Program-made: the position numbers and the translations under genes
Notes under the pieces: generated by a model
The model's database searches: none
Told to the model about the DNA's origin: nothing
What the model saw: the letters and a program-made list of their open reading frames with translations, nothing else
Shown here: piece after piece, positions 53,311 through 64,000 of the stretch
How positions within the stretch are numbered: position 1 is the first letter of the stretch
How the letters are laid out: each line of letters begins with the position of its first letter
From: Pontimonas sp964350865
Lineage (GTDB): Bacteria; Actinomycetota; Actinomycetes; Actinomycetales; Microbacteriaceae
DNA length: 64,000 nt
NCBI GenBank assembly: GCA_964350865.1
Contig: CAYGLJ010000002.1
Location: 8,685 to 72,684, forward strand
Reading direction: 5' to 3'

Positions 53311-54389
53311 CGAACACCCCACGCCACAATGTCGCGGGCGATAACGCTCGTGCCATCCGGGGCCCTCTGCTCACGCTCCACCAGGGTGACCTTTCGTGTG
53401 GTCCAGGTCCTCGGCATCGCTGCCATGAGTTCCTTCCTGTCAAACATGAGAGATGCGGGAGGTCGGCGAAGACCAGCGTCTAAGTCTTCGAGTGAGTGAC
53501 CAACAATCACTAGCGATCCACCGGGGGCAACTGCGTCTACAAGTTTTTTCCAGAGAACTTTCCTCTCCTCGACGGGGATGTGCACAAAGTGAGCAGTGAC
53601 GAGTTCGTAGTGTTCCGGTGGGGTGGGGAGGTCGTCTCCGACAACATCGGAGGCGACCCAGCGGACAGTGCGGGGGATTCCATCCCGTGCCACCCTGGCA
53701 ACTCGCTCCGCTTCGCCCCGTTGGAGCGCCGTGGGGGAAGCATCGACTGCGGTGACCTCAAAACCCTGCTCGGCGAGCCAGAGAGCATCGGCTCCTTCGC
53801 CACAACCGACCTCCAAAGCGTGGCCGGGGGTAATTGTGCTGACCGTGCTCACCAGAGTGGGGTTCACTCGCCCACTCCACATGGTGGAGCCATATCGGGA
53901 TTCCCACGTGCGGGTGCTCTCGGTTTGCCATTCCGGCGCGAGGCGCTTCATCATCCGATGGCGCCACCACCAAAAGAGGCGAAAGCCAAGGCCCATGAAC
54001 GGGGTGAGGAGGCCGGCATCAAAATCGAGCTCATCCTGTAACACGGTCGGGCCCACACCGGAAGGCCGAAGTGTCATCGTGTGTTGGAACCTGCTCACCT
54101 GAGCGAGAGCGCCTGTCAGGCCGCGGCCATGGTCCCGGAAGACTCGCGTCATTCCCTCAGCGCTGGTCTTCGGATTAATCTCCTGGGTCCCCAGCGGGAG
54201 AATCCCGAGCGCTTTCACGGCGACGACGTAGGACTGCCCAGATTGGTATCGCTCGGGGAACCTCGAGGGCTGCAGAGCCCTAAACCCCAAGAACGGTTTC
54301 GACACAGCGCGAAAGACCTCGGGGTTGTGCAGTGCGTCAAAAGCTTGGGCGACTGTGCAGGGGAGCGACACCTGGAGAGAAAACTTCAT
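53307..54389 (-). CDS. Fusion of SRPBCC/START-like domain with class I SAM methyltransferase
   Basis: A 360-residue protein. Residues 1-150 look like an SRPBCC (Bet v 1/START-like) ligand-binding fold: VAQAFDALHNPEVFRAVSKPFLGF, VTRVF-like strands and a long C-terminal helix. Residues from about 155 are a class I methyltransferase with motif I ALEVGCGEGADAL (about 192-203) and VTAVDAS. The second half resembles thiopurine/tellurite-type methyltransferases. The first part could bind the hydrophobic substrate; that is inference. AAGG is 5 bases before the ATG. Confidence 0.8.
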   Translation of the reverse strand: MKFSLQVSLPCTVAQAFDALHNPEVFRAVSKPFLGFRALQPSRFPERYQSGQSYVVAVKALGILPLGTQEINPKTSAEGMTRVFRDHGRGLTGALAQVSRFQHTMTLRPSGVGPTVLQDELDFDAGLLTPFMGLGFRLFWWWRHRMMKRLAPEWQTESTRTWESRYGSTMWSGRVNPTLVSTVSTITPGHALEVGCGEGADALWLAEQGFEVTAVDASPTALQRGEAERVARVARDGIPRTVRWVASDVVGDDLPTPPEHYELVTAHFVHIPVEERKVLWKKLVDAVAPGGSLVIVGHSLEDLDAGLRRPPASLMFDRKELMAAMPRTWTTRKVTLVEREQRAPDGTSVIARDIVAWGVR

Positions 54390-54440
54390 GGAGACCTTGT
54401 CTACATCGGGTGTTCAGAATGGCGGACTACTCTGCAGACT

Positions 54441-54743
54441 ATGAGAGCACACCTAAACGGAACTGTGATTGCCGAAGCACCTGAATCTGATCTGGTGAAG
54501 ATCGAAGGCAACTGGTACTTCCCTCCCGCATCAGTGAAACGAGAGTTCCTCTCTGATAGCCCCACGGCTTACACCTGCTCGTGGAAGGGCGAATGTCACT
54601 ACTACACGATTAGCGTTGATGGCCAGTCCTACCAAGACCGAGCCTTTTCCTACGATGACCTTCGGCCGGGAGCGGTTGAGCGTGTGGGAACTGATTTCTC
54701 CGGTTACGTGGCGTTCTGGAAAGAAATAACCGTCGAGGACTAG
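54441..54743 (+). CDS. DUF427 domain protein
   Basis: A 100-residue protein with the DUF427 pattern: a strand start (MRAHLNGTVIAEAP), WYFPPASVKREFL, then YTCSWKGECHYYTI and YQDRAFSYDDL. Function is unknown; the fold is a small beta-tent. ATG at 54441 has TACTCT (54428-54433) 7 bases upstream, indicating a leaderless start. Its TAG overlaps the convergent SprT-like gene by 4 bases. Confidence 0.88.
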   Translation: MRAHLNGTVIAEAPESDLVKIEGNWYFPPASVKREFLSDSPTAYTCSWKGECHYYTISVDGQSYQDRAFSYDDLRPGAVERVGTDFSGYVAFWKEITVED

Positions 54744-55192
54744 GTCTTGGCCCGCCAGCTAATGAGGTAGCTGGTGTTGAAGCGACGGTCACACTTCGCA
54801 CACGAGACTGGTTTGCCGGGTCGGCGGAAGCGAACAATCTCGTGGCCACTGGGGCACTCACCCACCCATTTCGCTCGATCATGTGCTGGCTCCACGGTGT
54901 GAGTCCGACCACCTTCGTACCCGATTCCCCGCGCAATCGCGCGCCATTTCGGACCGTGGGCAGCTCGGGGTCCGGCGAGGGCATGAGCGATTTCGTGAAG
55001 CAGAACCTGGGTGACCTCGTCGGATGTTGCCTTCTCAGTGAGGTAGCGCGAGACCGAAATGCTCTGGGTGCGATGGTCACATTGCCCGAGCCTGGTGGTC
55101 GCGCGGTCAAAACGAAAAGACCAGGTCTGAGCAATCTGGTGAACGGCGAAGAGGCGCCCGGCCTCGTGTTCCACCCACGCTTCATCTGCCAC
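54740..55192 (-). CDS. SprT-like zinc metalloprotease family protein
   Basis: A 150-residue protein with the metal motif HEIAHA (H66, E67, H70) and a third histidine in AAHGPKW, plus a C-terminal zinc ribbon (C-X-S ... CAKCDRRF). Relatives to eukaryotic Spartan act on DNA-protein crosslinks; the bacterial role is not established. GTG start with reverse-strand TAGCCT (55199-55204) 6 bases upstream. Divergent from rpoB. Confidence 0.87.
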   Translation of the reverse strand: MADEAWVEHEAGRLFAVHQIAQTWSFRFDRATTRLGQCDHRTQSISVSRYLTEKATSDEVTQVLLHEIAHALAGPRAAHGPKWRAIARGIGYEGGRTHTVEPAHDRAKWVGECPSGHEIVRFRRPGKPVSCAKCDRRFNTSYLISWRAKT

Positions 55193-55260
55193 GTCGACAG
55201 GCTAGCGGGGGCGGCAAGGTAGCGCAGAAGTTATCCCCAGAGAGTCCTGAAAACAGGGAG

Positions 55261-55457
55261 TAGACAAATCGTTATAAACCCGTATACACTAAAGGTTTGC
55301 TTCCCTGACTTCTTGTGCCGTCATATTGCGGTCGACACGAGAGCCCCGAGTATAGCGGCGGGGTGAACTCTTTGTGCTGAGTTCCAGCGGTTGCTTCTGG
55401 TTCGGTTTGGTCACCCACGATGAGGCTCCATCTGTGAGCCCTGGAGGTTAATTACTC
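55261..55457 (+). promoter_or_regulatory. rpoB promoter and long leader
   Basis: A promoter-like pair TAGACA (55261-55266) and TATACA (55283-55288), 16 bases apart, would give a leader of about 160 bases. The leader contains CCCCG (55344-55348) and CGGGG (55359-55363), a possible hairpin, and ends with GGAGG (55443-55447) 10 bases before the TTG start. Such leaders are common before rpoB, but no specific attenuator is proved. Confidence 0.55.
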
Positions 55458-58400
55458 TTGGCTGTTGCACGTTCTGCATCTACTTCTTCTGCCAAGAACG
55501 GTCGAGTCGCCCAGCGGCTCTCGTTCGCCAAAATCAATGACACTCTGGAGGTCCCGGATCTGCTCGCGTTGCAGACCGAGAGCTTCGAGTGGCTCGTCGG
55601 GTCTCCTGTATGGAAGAAACGAGTAGCTGAGGCGAAAGCCCAGGGACTGCCCGTTGTTTCCGAGCGCAGCGGACTTCAAGAGATCTTCGAAGAGATCTCC
55701 CCCATCGAGGACTCGTCCGAGACGATGCAACTGTCGTTCCAGAACCCTTACCTCGAAGACGAGAAGTACTCCATCGACGAGTGCAAGGAGCGCGGCAAGA
55801 CCTACGCCGCTCCGCTCTATGTCGAGGCCGAGTTCATGAACCACCAGACCGGTGAGATCAAGACCCAGACCGTCTTCATGGGTGACTTCCCCCTGATGAC
55901 CGAAAAGGGAACCTTCATCATCAACGGAACCGAGCGCGTTGTCGTCTCGCAGTTGGTGCGAAGCCCCGGTGTCTACTTCGAAACCTCACTCGACAAGCTC
56001 AGCGACAAAGAGATCCACTCCGTTCGCGTCATCCCCAGCCGCGGAGCATGGTTGGAGTTTGAGGTCGACAAGCGTGACCAGGTCGGTGTGCGTATTGACC
56101 GCAAGCGCAAGCAGTCCGTCACCGTCTTCCTGAAGGCTCTCGGTCTGACCACCGAAGAGATCGCGAAGCACTTTGCTGGTTTCTCCTCCATCGAGGAAGC
56201 ACTCGAGAAGGACACCATCCTCACCAAGGAAGAAGCCCTCAAGGACATCTACCGCAAGCTGCGTCCCGGTGAGCAGGTTGCCGCTGAAGCTGCGCGCTTG
56301 CTGTTGGACAACTTCTACTTCAACTCGAAGCGCTACGACCTGGCGAAGGTCGGTCGTTACAAGATCAACCGCAAGCTCGGTATCGAGCTGCCCTTGGACA
56401 CCACCGTGCTCACCATCGACGACATCATTGCGACCATCAAGTACTTGGTTGCACTGCACGATGGCCGCACCCACATCGAGGGTTCACGTTCTGGCAAGAA
56501 GGTCGACATCCGCCTGGATGTCGATGACATTGACCACTTCGGTAACCGTCGTATTCGTGCTGTGGGTGAGCTCATCCAAAACCAGGTTCGCACCGGACTC
56601 TCTCGCATGGAGCGCGTGGTTCGCGAGCGTATGACGACTCAGGACATCGAGGCCATCACTCCTCAGACCCTGATTAACGTGCGCCCCGTGGTCGCTGCCA
56701 TCAAGGAGTTCTTTGGTACCAGCCAGCTCTCGCAGTTCATGGACCAGAACAACCCGCTTTCGGGCCTGACCCACAAGCGTCGTCTGTCCGCACTGGGACC
56801 GGGTGGTCTGAGCCGTGAGCGCGCTGGTGTTGAGGTCCGTGACGTTCACCCCTCGCACTATGGCCGTATGTGCCCGATCGAGACTCCTGAGGGACCGAAC
56901 ATTGGTCTGATTGGTTCGCTCGCATCGTTTGCGCGCATCAATGCCTTTGGTTTCATCGAGACCCCTTACCGCCGCGTGGTCAAGGGCAAGGTTTCGAAGA
57001 ACATCGACTACTTGACTGCGAGCGACGAGGACGAGTTTGTCGTTGCCCAGGCTGGTACTCCGCTGAACGCCGATGGCACCTTTGCTGAGGACAAGGTTCT
57101 TGTGCGTAAGAAGGGTGGAGAGGTGGAGCTGGTCTCCCCCGAGCTCGTCGACTACGTCGATGTCTCCCCCCGTCAGATGGTGTCTGTCGCCACCTCGCTG
57201 ATTCCGTTCCTCGAGCACGACGATGCAAACCGCGCGCTCATGGGTGCGAACATGCAGCGTCAAGCTGTGCCGCTGATTCGTTCCGAGTCCCCGATTGTGG
57301 GAACCGGCATGGAGTCCTTCGCTGCCGTCGACGCCGGTGACGTTATCGTCGCCGAAGGCGCCGGTGTGGTGAGCGAGGTCTGTGCAGACTTCGCCGTGGT
57401 GAAGCAGGACAAGGGTGGCTCGAAGACCTACCACTTGCGGAAGTTTGACCGCTCGAACCAGGGCACCAACTACAACCACCAGGTCCGCGTCAGCGTGGGC
57501 GACAAGGTGGCAGAGGGATCCGTTATCGCGGATGGCCCTGCTACCGAGGAAGGCGAGTTGGCTCTGGGTAAGAACCTGCTCGTGGCGTTCATGTCATGGG
57601 AGGGTTACAACTTCGAGGACGCGATCATCCTGTCCCAGAACCTGGTCAAGGACGACACCCTCTCCTCGATTCACATCGAGGAGTATGAGGTCGACGCCCG
57701 CGACACCAAGCTCGGTAAGGAAGAGATCACTCGCGATCTCCCCAACGTCGGTCCCGAGTTGCTGGCCAACTTGGACGAGCGCGGCATCATCCGCATCGGT
57801 GCTGAGGTTCGCCCCGGCGACATCCTGGTCGGAAAAGTTACGCCTAAGGGTGAGACGGAGCTCAGCGCTGAAGAGCGTCTGCTCCGTGCGATCTTCAACG
57901 AGAAGTCTCGCGAGGTTCGCGACACCTCTCTGAAGGTCCCGCACGGTGAGCAGGGAACCATTATTGGCGTCAAGGTGTTTGACGCTGTCGATGGTGACGA
58001 CGAACTCGGCTCGGGTGTCAACCAGCGCGTGGTTGTCTACATCGCTCAGAAGCGCAAGATCTCTGAGGGTGACAAGCTCGCTGGGCGCCACGGAAACAAG
58101 GGTGTTATCGCCAAGATTCTCCCCGTGGAGGACATGCCCTTCCTGGAGGATGGAACTCCTGTTGACATCATCCTGAACCCGCTCGGTGTTCCCGGACGTA
58201 TGAACTTCGGTCAGGTCTTGGAAATCCACCTCGGGTGGGCTGCCAAGCAGGGATGGAAGATCCCCGGTGACCCCGCATGGGCAAAGCGCCTCGCCGCAAT
58301 GGCGAAGGAAGCAGCTCCTGGGACCAAGGTCGCTACCCCCGTGTTTGATGGCGCCAGCGAGGAAGAAATTGCTGGTTTGCTGGATCACACCCTGGTGACC

Positions 58401-58949
58401 AGAGATGGCAAGCGTCTCGTGGACTCGACCGGTAAGGCCCGTCTCTTCGACGGTCGCTCCGGTGAGCCCTACCCGATGCCCATCTCCGTGGGATACATGT
58501 ACATCCTGAAGCTGCACCACCTCATCGACGACAAGATCCACGCTCGCTCGACGGGACCGTACTCCATGATCACCCAGCAGCCGCTCGGTGGTAAGGCTCA
58601 GTTCGGTGGACAGCGCTTTGGTGAGATGGAGGTGTGGGCACTCGAGGCCTACGGTGCTTCCTACGCTCTCCAGGAGCTCCTGACCATCAAGTCGGATGAC
58701 ATTCTCGGTCGTGTGAAGGTCTATGAGGCCATCGTCAAGGGTGAGAACATCCAGGAGCCAGGCATCCCTGAGAGCTTCAAGGTGCTGATGAAAGAGATGC
58801 AGTCTCTGTGTCTCAACGTCGAGGTCCTCTCGGCAGACGGCCAAGCTGTCTCGCTCAAGGATTCTGATGACGAGCTCTACCGCGCAGCGGAAGAACTCGG
58901 AATCAACATCTCGACCCGCTTCGAGTCTTCGTCCGTGGACGAGATCTAA
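55458..58949 (+). CDS. rpoB: RNA polymerase subunit beta
   Basis: Core catalytic subunit of RNA polymerase, 1163 aa. The rifampicin region (GTSQLSQFMDQNNPLSGLTH and following, about residues 420-455) keeps the wild-type Asp, His and Ser, so no rifampicin resistance is predicted. Start is TTG, supported by GGAGG 10 bases upstream. The lineage-typical C-terminus ends FESSSVDEI. rpoC follows after 38 bases. Confidence 0.98.
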   Translation: MAVARSASTSSAKNGRVAQRLSFAKINDTLEVPDLLALQTESFEWLVGSPVWKKRVAEAKAQGLPVVSERSGLQEIFEEISPIEDSSETMQLSFQNPYLEDEKYSIDECKERGKTYAAPLYVEAEFMNHQTGEIKTQTVFMGDFPLMTEKGTFIINGTERVVVSQLVRSPGVYFETSLDKLSDKEIHSVRVIPSRGAWLEFEVDKRDQVGVRIDRKRKQSVTVFLKALGLTTEEIAKHFAGFSSIEEALEKDTILTKEEALKDIYRKLRPGEQVAAEAARLLLDNFYFNSKRYDLAKVGRYKINRKLGIELPLDTTVLTIDDIIATIKYLVALHDGRTHIEGSRSGKKVDIRLDVDDIDHFGNRRIRAVGELIQNQVRTGLSRMERVVRERMTTQDIEAITPQTLINVRPVVAAIKEFFGTSQLSQFMDQNNPLSGLTHKRRLSALGPGGLSRERAGVEVRDVHPSHYGRMCPIETPEGPNIGLIGSLASFARINAFGFIETPYRRVVKGKVSKNIDYLTASDEDEFVVAQAGTPLNADGTFAEDKVLVRKKGGEVELVSPELVDYVDVSPRQMVSVATSLIPFLEHDDANRALMGANMQRQAVPLIRSESPIVGTGMESFAAVDAGDVIVAEGAGVVSEVCADFAVVKQDKGGSKTYHLRKFDRSNQGTNYNHQVRVSVGDKVAEGSVIADGPATEEGELALGKNLLVAFMSWEGYNFEDAIILSQNLVKDDTLSSIHIEEYEVDARDTKLGKEEITRDLPNVGPELLANLDERGIIRIGAEVRPGDILVGKVTPKGETELSAEERLLRAIFNEKSREVRDTSLKVPHGEQGTIIGVKVFDAVDGDDELGSGVNQRVVVYIAQKRKISEGDKLAGRHGNKGVIAKILPVEDMPFLEDGTPVDIILNPLGVPGRMNFGQVLEIHLGWAAKQGWKIPGDPAWAKRLAAMAKEAAPGTKVATPVFDGASEEEIAGLLDHTLVTRDGKRLVDSTGKARLFDGRSGEPYPMPISVGYMYILKLHHLIDDKIHARSTGPYSMITQQPLGGKAQFGGQRFGEMEVWALEAYGASYALQELLTIKSDDILGRVKVYEAIVKGENIQEPGIPESFKVLMKEMQSLCLNVEVLSADGQAVSLKDSDDELYRAAEELGINISTRFESSSVDEI

Positions 58950-58987
58950 GAATTCAGTCGTCTAGATAACTACGAGAGAGATTAATC

Positions 58988-62872
<3,885 letters not shown>

Positions 62873-62886
62873 ATCAACGGATAGTA

Positions 62887-62917
62887 CGAAAGGGGTCGGC
62901 TTAGCCGGCCCCTTTCG
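62887..62917 (+). terminator. Hairpin terminator after rpoC
   Basis: CGAAAGGGGTCGGC (62887-62900), loop TTA, GCCGGCCCCTTTCG (62904-62917): a 14-bp stem with one T-G pair. It lies 15 bases after the rpoC stop and is not followed by a T-run, similar to the hairpin at 44886-44917. Confidence 0.8.
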
Positions 62918-62971
62918 CCGTTCTGTGGAGAAAAACTGACGGGTGTATCGACAACTCCCTAGGGTTTCCCG

Positions 62972-63433
62972 ATGGTTGAACTGTGGATGGTGATACTCAC
63001 CGGTGTGGTCGGGCTGCGCTTATCGGTCATTGACCTTGCGGAGCACCGGTTGCCCAATCGCCTCACCCTTCCCTTGTTTTTCTCCCTCGTCGTGGTGTCA
63101 CTTGTCGGGGGAGAACCCGACTCAGTACGAGGCGCTCTAGTGGGGTCTGTGATCAGTGGAGCCGTGTTTCTGGGACTTGCGGTGATGCCAGGAAAGCCTT
63201 TGGGAATGGGCGATGTGAAGTTTCAATTCGGTCTGGGGTGGATGCTGGGTTATCTGGATCCGGCGTTAGCGGTGATGGGGGCTGCGGGATCCTTTGTGGT
63301 GGGTGGACTCTCCGTGATTCCTGCGCTGATGCGGGGCGGAGTGAAGGCCGTGGATCCGGTGCCACTGGGTCCGTGGATGATGGTCGCCACATGCTGTGTC
63401 GTGGTGGGGGCAGAAAGTCTAAAAATCATTTGA
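62972..63433 (+). CDS. A24-family prepilin peptidase-like protein (short)
   Basis: A 153-residue membrane aspartyl peptidase of the type IV prepilin (GspO/PilD) group. Two catalytic aspartates are visible: D21 in SVIDLAEHRLPN and D81 in GMGDVKF. The methyltransferase half is missing, as in archaeal and many actinobacterial short forms. TAGGGT (62960-62965) is 6 bases before the ATG. No pilin or pilus ATPase genes are in the window. Confidence 0.88.
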   Translation: MVELWMVILTGVVGLRLSVIDLAEHRLPNRLTLPLFFSLVVVSLVGGEPDSVRGALVGSVISGAVFLGLAVMPGKPLGMGDVKFQFGLGWMLGYLDPALAVMGAAGSFVVGGLSVIPALMRGGVKAVDPVPLGPWMMVATCCVVVGAESLKII

Positions 63434-63458
63434 CCAGGCGTGAATTGGCCATTACGCT
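63430..63458 (+). promoter_or_regulatory. rpsL (str operon) promoter
   Basis: TTGACC (63430-63435) and TACGCT (63453-63458) are separated by exactly 17 bases, the best consensus promoter in the window. The -35 overlaps the stop of the A24 peptidase. It would start a leader of about 245 bases before rpsL. Confidence 0.75.
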
Positions 63459-63468
63459 AGGAGTTTGT

Positions 63469-63705
63469 GTGTGCGATGGCACGCCCGTCACGAGTGCCCT
63501 GAGAAGGGCGCAGGGACACGGGTCATCAACTCCACAAGGGTCCACGGGCGATCATGGTGGCAACACCACAGAGCCAACCCCCACGGCATACCAAGTCACG
63601 TCGCAAGGCGACACTTGGTGCGATGTCGCTGGGTGGTGGGGAACGAATCACCATCCAGTACCAACCATCAATTCGCTGTCACCGTGCAGCACATATAAGG
63701 AGTGA
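63469..63705 (+). CDS. Candidate short ORF with LysM-like C-terminus in the rpsL leader
   Basis: A GTG at 63469, a few bases after the predicted transcription start, opens 78 codons. The C-terminal third reads YQVTSQGDTWCDVAGWWGTN followed by ..PTINSL, which fits the LysM pattern (YxV..GDTW.D.A...GT....IN) with one inserted residue. There is no signal peptide in this frame. The TGA (63703-63705) overlaps the rpsL ribosome-binding site. The frame could be a relic or chance; conservation is needed. Confidence 0.3.
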   Translation: MCDGTPVTSALRRAQGHGSSTPQGSTGDHGGNTTEPTPTAYQVTSQGDTWCDVAGWWGTNHHPVPTINSLSPCSTYKE

Positions 63706-63708
63706 ACT

Positions 63709-64000
63709 GTGCCAACGATTCAACAGTTGGTCCGTAAGGGTCGCAAGCCCAAGGTCCAGAAGACCAAGGCGCCTGCCCTGAAGGCCAACCCACAACAGCG
63801 CGGCGTCTGCACGCGTGTCTACACCACGACCCCCAAGAAGCCGAACTCGGCTCTGCGCAAGGTCGCTCGTGTGAAGCTTTCCAACGGTACTGAAGTAACC
63901 GCCTACATCCCCGGCGAGGGCCACAACCTCCAGGAGCACTCGATGGTCCTCGTTCGTGGCGGTCGTGTGAAGGACCTCCCCGGTGTTCGCTACAAGATCG
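63709..64000 (+). CDS. rpsL: Ribosomal protein uS12, N-terminal 97 residues (cut by window edge)
   Basis: Small-subunit protein in the decoding centre. The visible part has TTPKKPNSALRK and VRGGRVKDLPGVRY; both lysines whose change gives streptomycin resistance are wild type. GTG start with AAGGAG (63697-63702) 6 bases upstream. It is the first gene of the str operon, and the reading frame runs off the window. Confidence 0.97.
   Translation, partial: MPTIQQLVRKGRKPKVQKTKAPALKANPQQRGVCTRVYTTTPKKPNSALRKVARVKLSNGTEVTAYIPGEGHNLQEHSMVLVRGGRVKDLPGVRYKI

Noticed and set aside
57594..58844. Long open frame (416 codons) antisense to rpoB
   Set aside because: It mirrors the strong codon bias of rpoB, has no recognisable motif and no start signal. 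It is a shadow frame.

Overview
The window reads as a stretch of chromosome from a streamlined member of the Actinobacteria, most likely an aquatic Microbacteriaceae-type organism. This rests on moderately high GC, the actinobacterial gene orders tilS-hpt-ftsH-folE-folP-folB-folK-DUF3180 and panC-lysS-clpC, a bS22-type mini ribosomal protein gene, a TTG-started rpoB, and the general protein sequences. The species cannot be named from sequence alone. No insertion sequences, phage genes, CRISPR arrays or integration sites were seen. Nearly every base is coding, and only one non-coding gap exceeds 300 bases.

Layout. 1-11.9 kb: start of ppa, then tilS, hpt, ftsH, the folate operon (folE, folP, folB, folK), DUF3180 and two bPH2 membrane proteins, a DUF2520 protein, panC, lysS and two tiny membrane ORFs. 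12-19.9 kb: pirin, clpC, a GNAT acetyltransferase, a membrane-anchored protein, radA, tRNA-Ser(CGA), trhO and a VIT-family metal transporter. 19.9-20.2 kb: a decayed metal P-type ATPase remnant and a leader region. 20.2-28.1 kb: secreted or anchored hypothetical proteins, an aldo/keto reductase, an MMPL exporter, a DDAH-like hydrolase, a saccharopine dehydrogenase-like enzyme and a quinone reductase. 28.2-34.9 kb: a complete mannitol-type PTS locus (EI, HPr, a zinc dehydrogenase, EIIA, EIIB, EIIC, a DeoR regulator and a 1-phosphofructokinase-like kinase). 35.1-38.9 kb: pstSCAB phosphate uptake. 38.9-44.8 kb: kynureninase and tryptophan dioxygenase, DUF4395 under a CsoR-like operator, pseudouridine catabolism (psuG plus kinase) and photolyase. 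45-55.2 kb: a winged-helix regulator, upp, tadA, proC, trkA/trkH, small regulators, bS22, a HAD phosphatase, a glutaredoxin-like protein, NUDIX, an SRPBCC-methyltransferase fusion, DUF427 and SprT. 55.4-64 kb: rpoB, rpoC, an orphan A24 peptidase and the start of rpsL.

Two window-wide patterns stand out. First, about twenty genes have a TANNNT hexamer ending 6-8 bases before the start codon and no ribosome-binding site, which indicates leaderless transcription as a common mode. Second, of twelve convergent gene pairs, seven overlap by exactly 4 bases through a shared CTAG/CTAA double stop, two abut with no gap, one overlaps by 26 and one has a 3-base gap. Only one pair has room for a terminator.

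The most interesting local system is the PTS locus. It lacks a classical mtlD but has a zinc-dependent polyol-type dehydrogenase and a co-regulated 1-phosphofructokinase-like gene; the two promoters share an exact 10-mer. This suggests a possible mannitol route through fructose-1-phosphate. I did not find a clearly unprecedented defence or mobile system.
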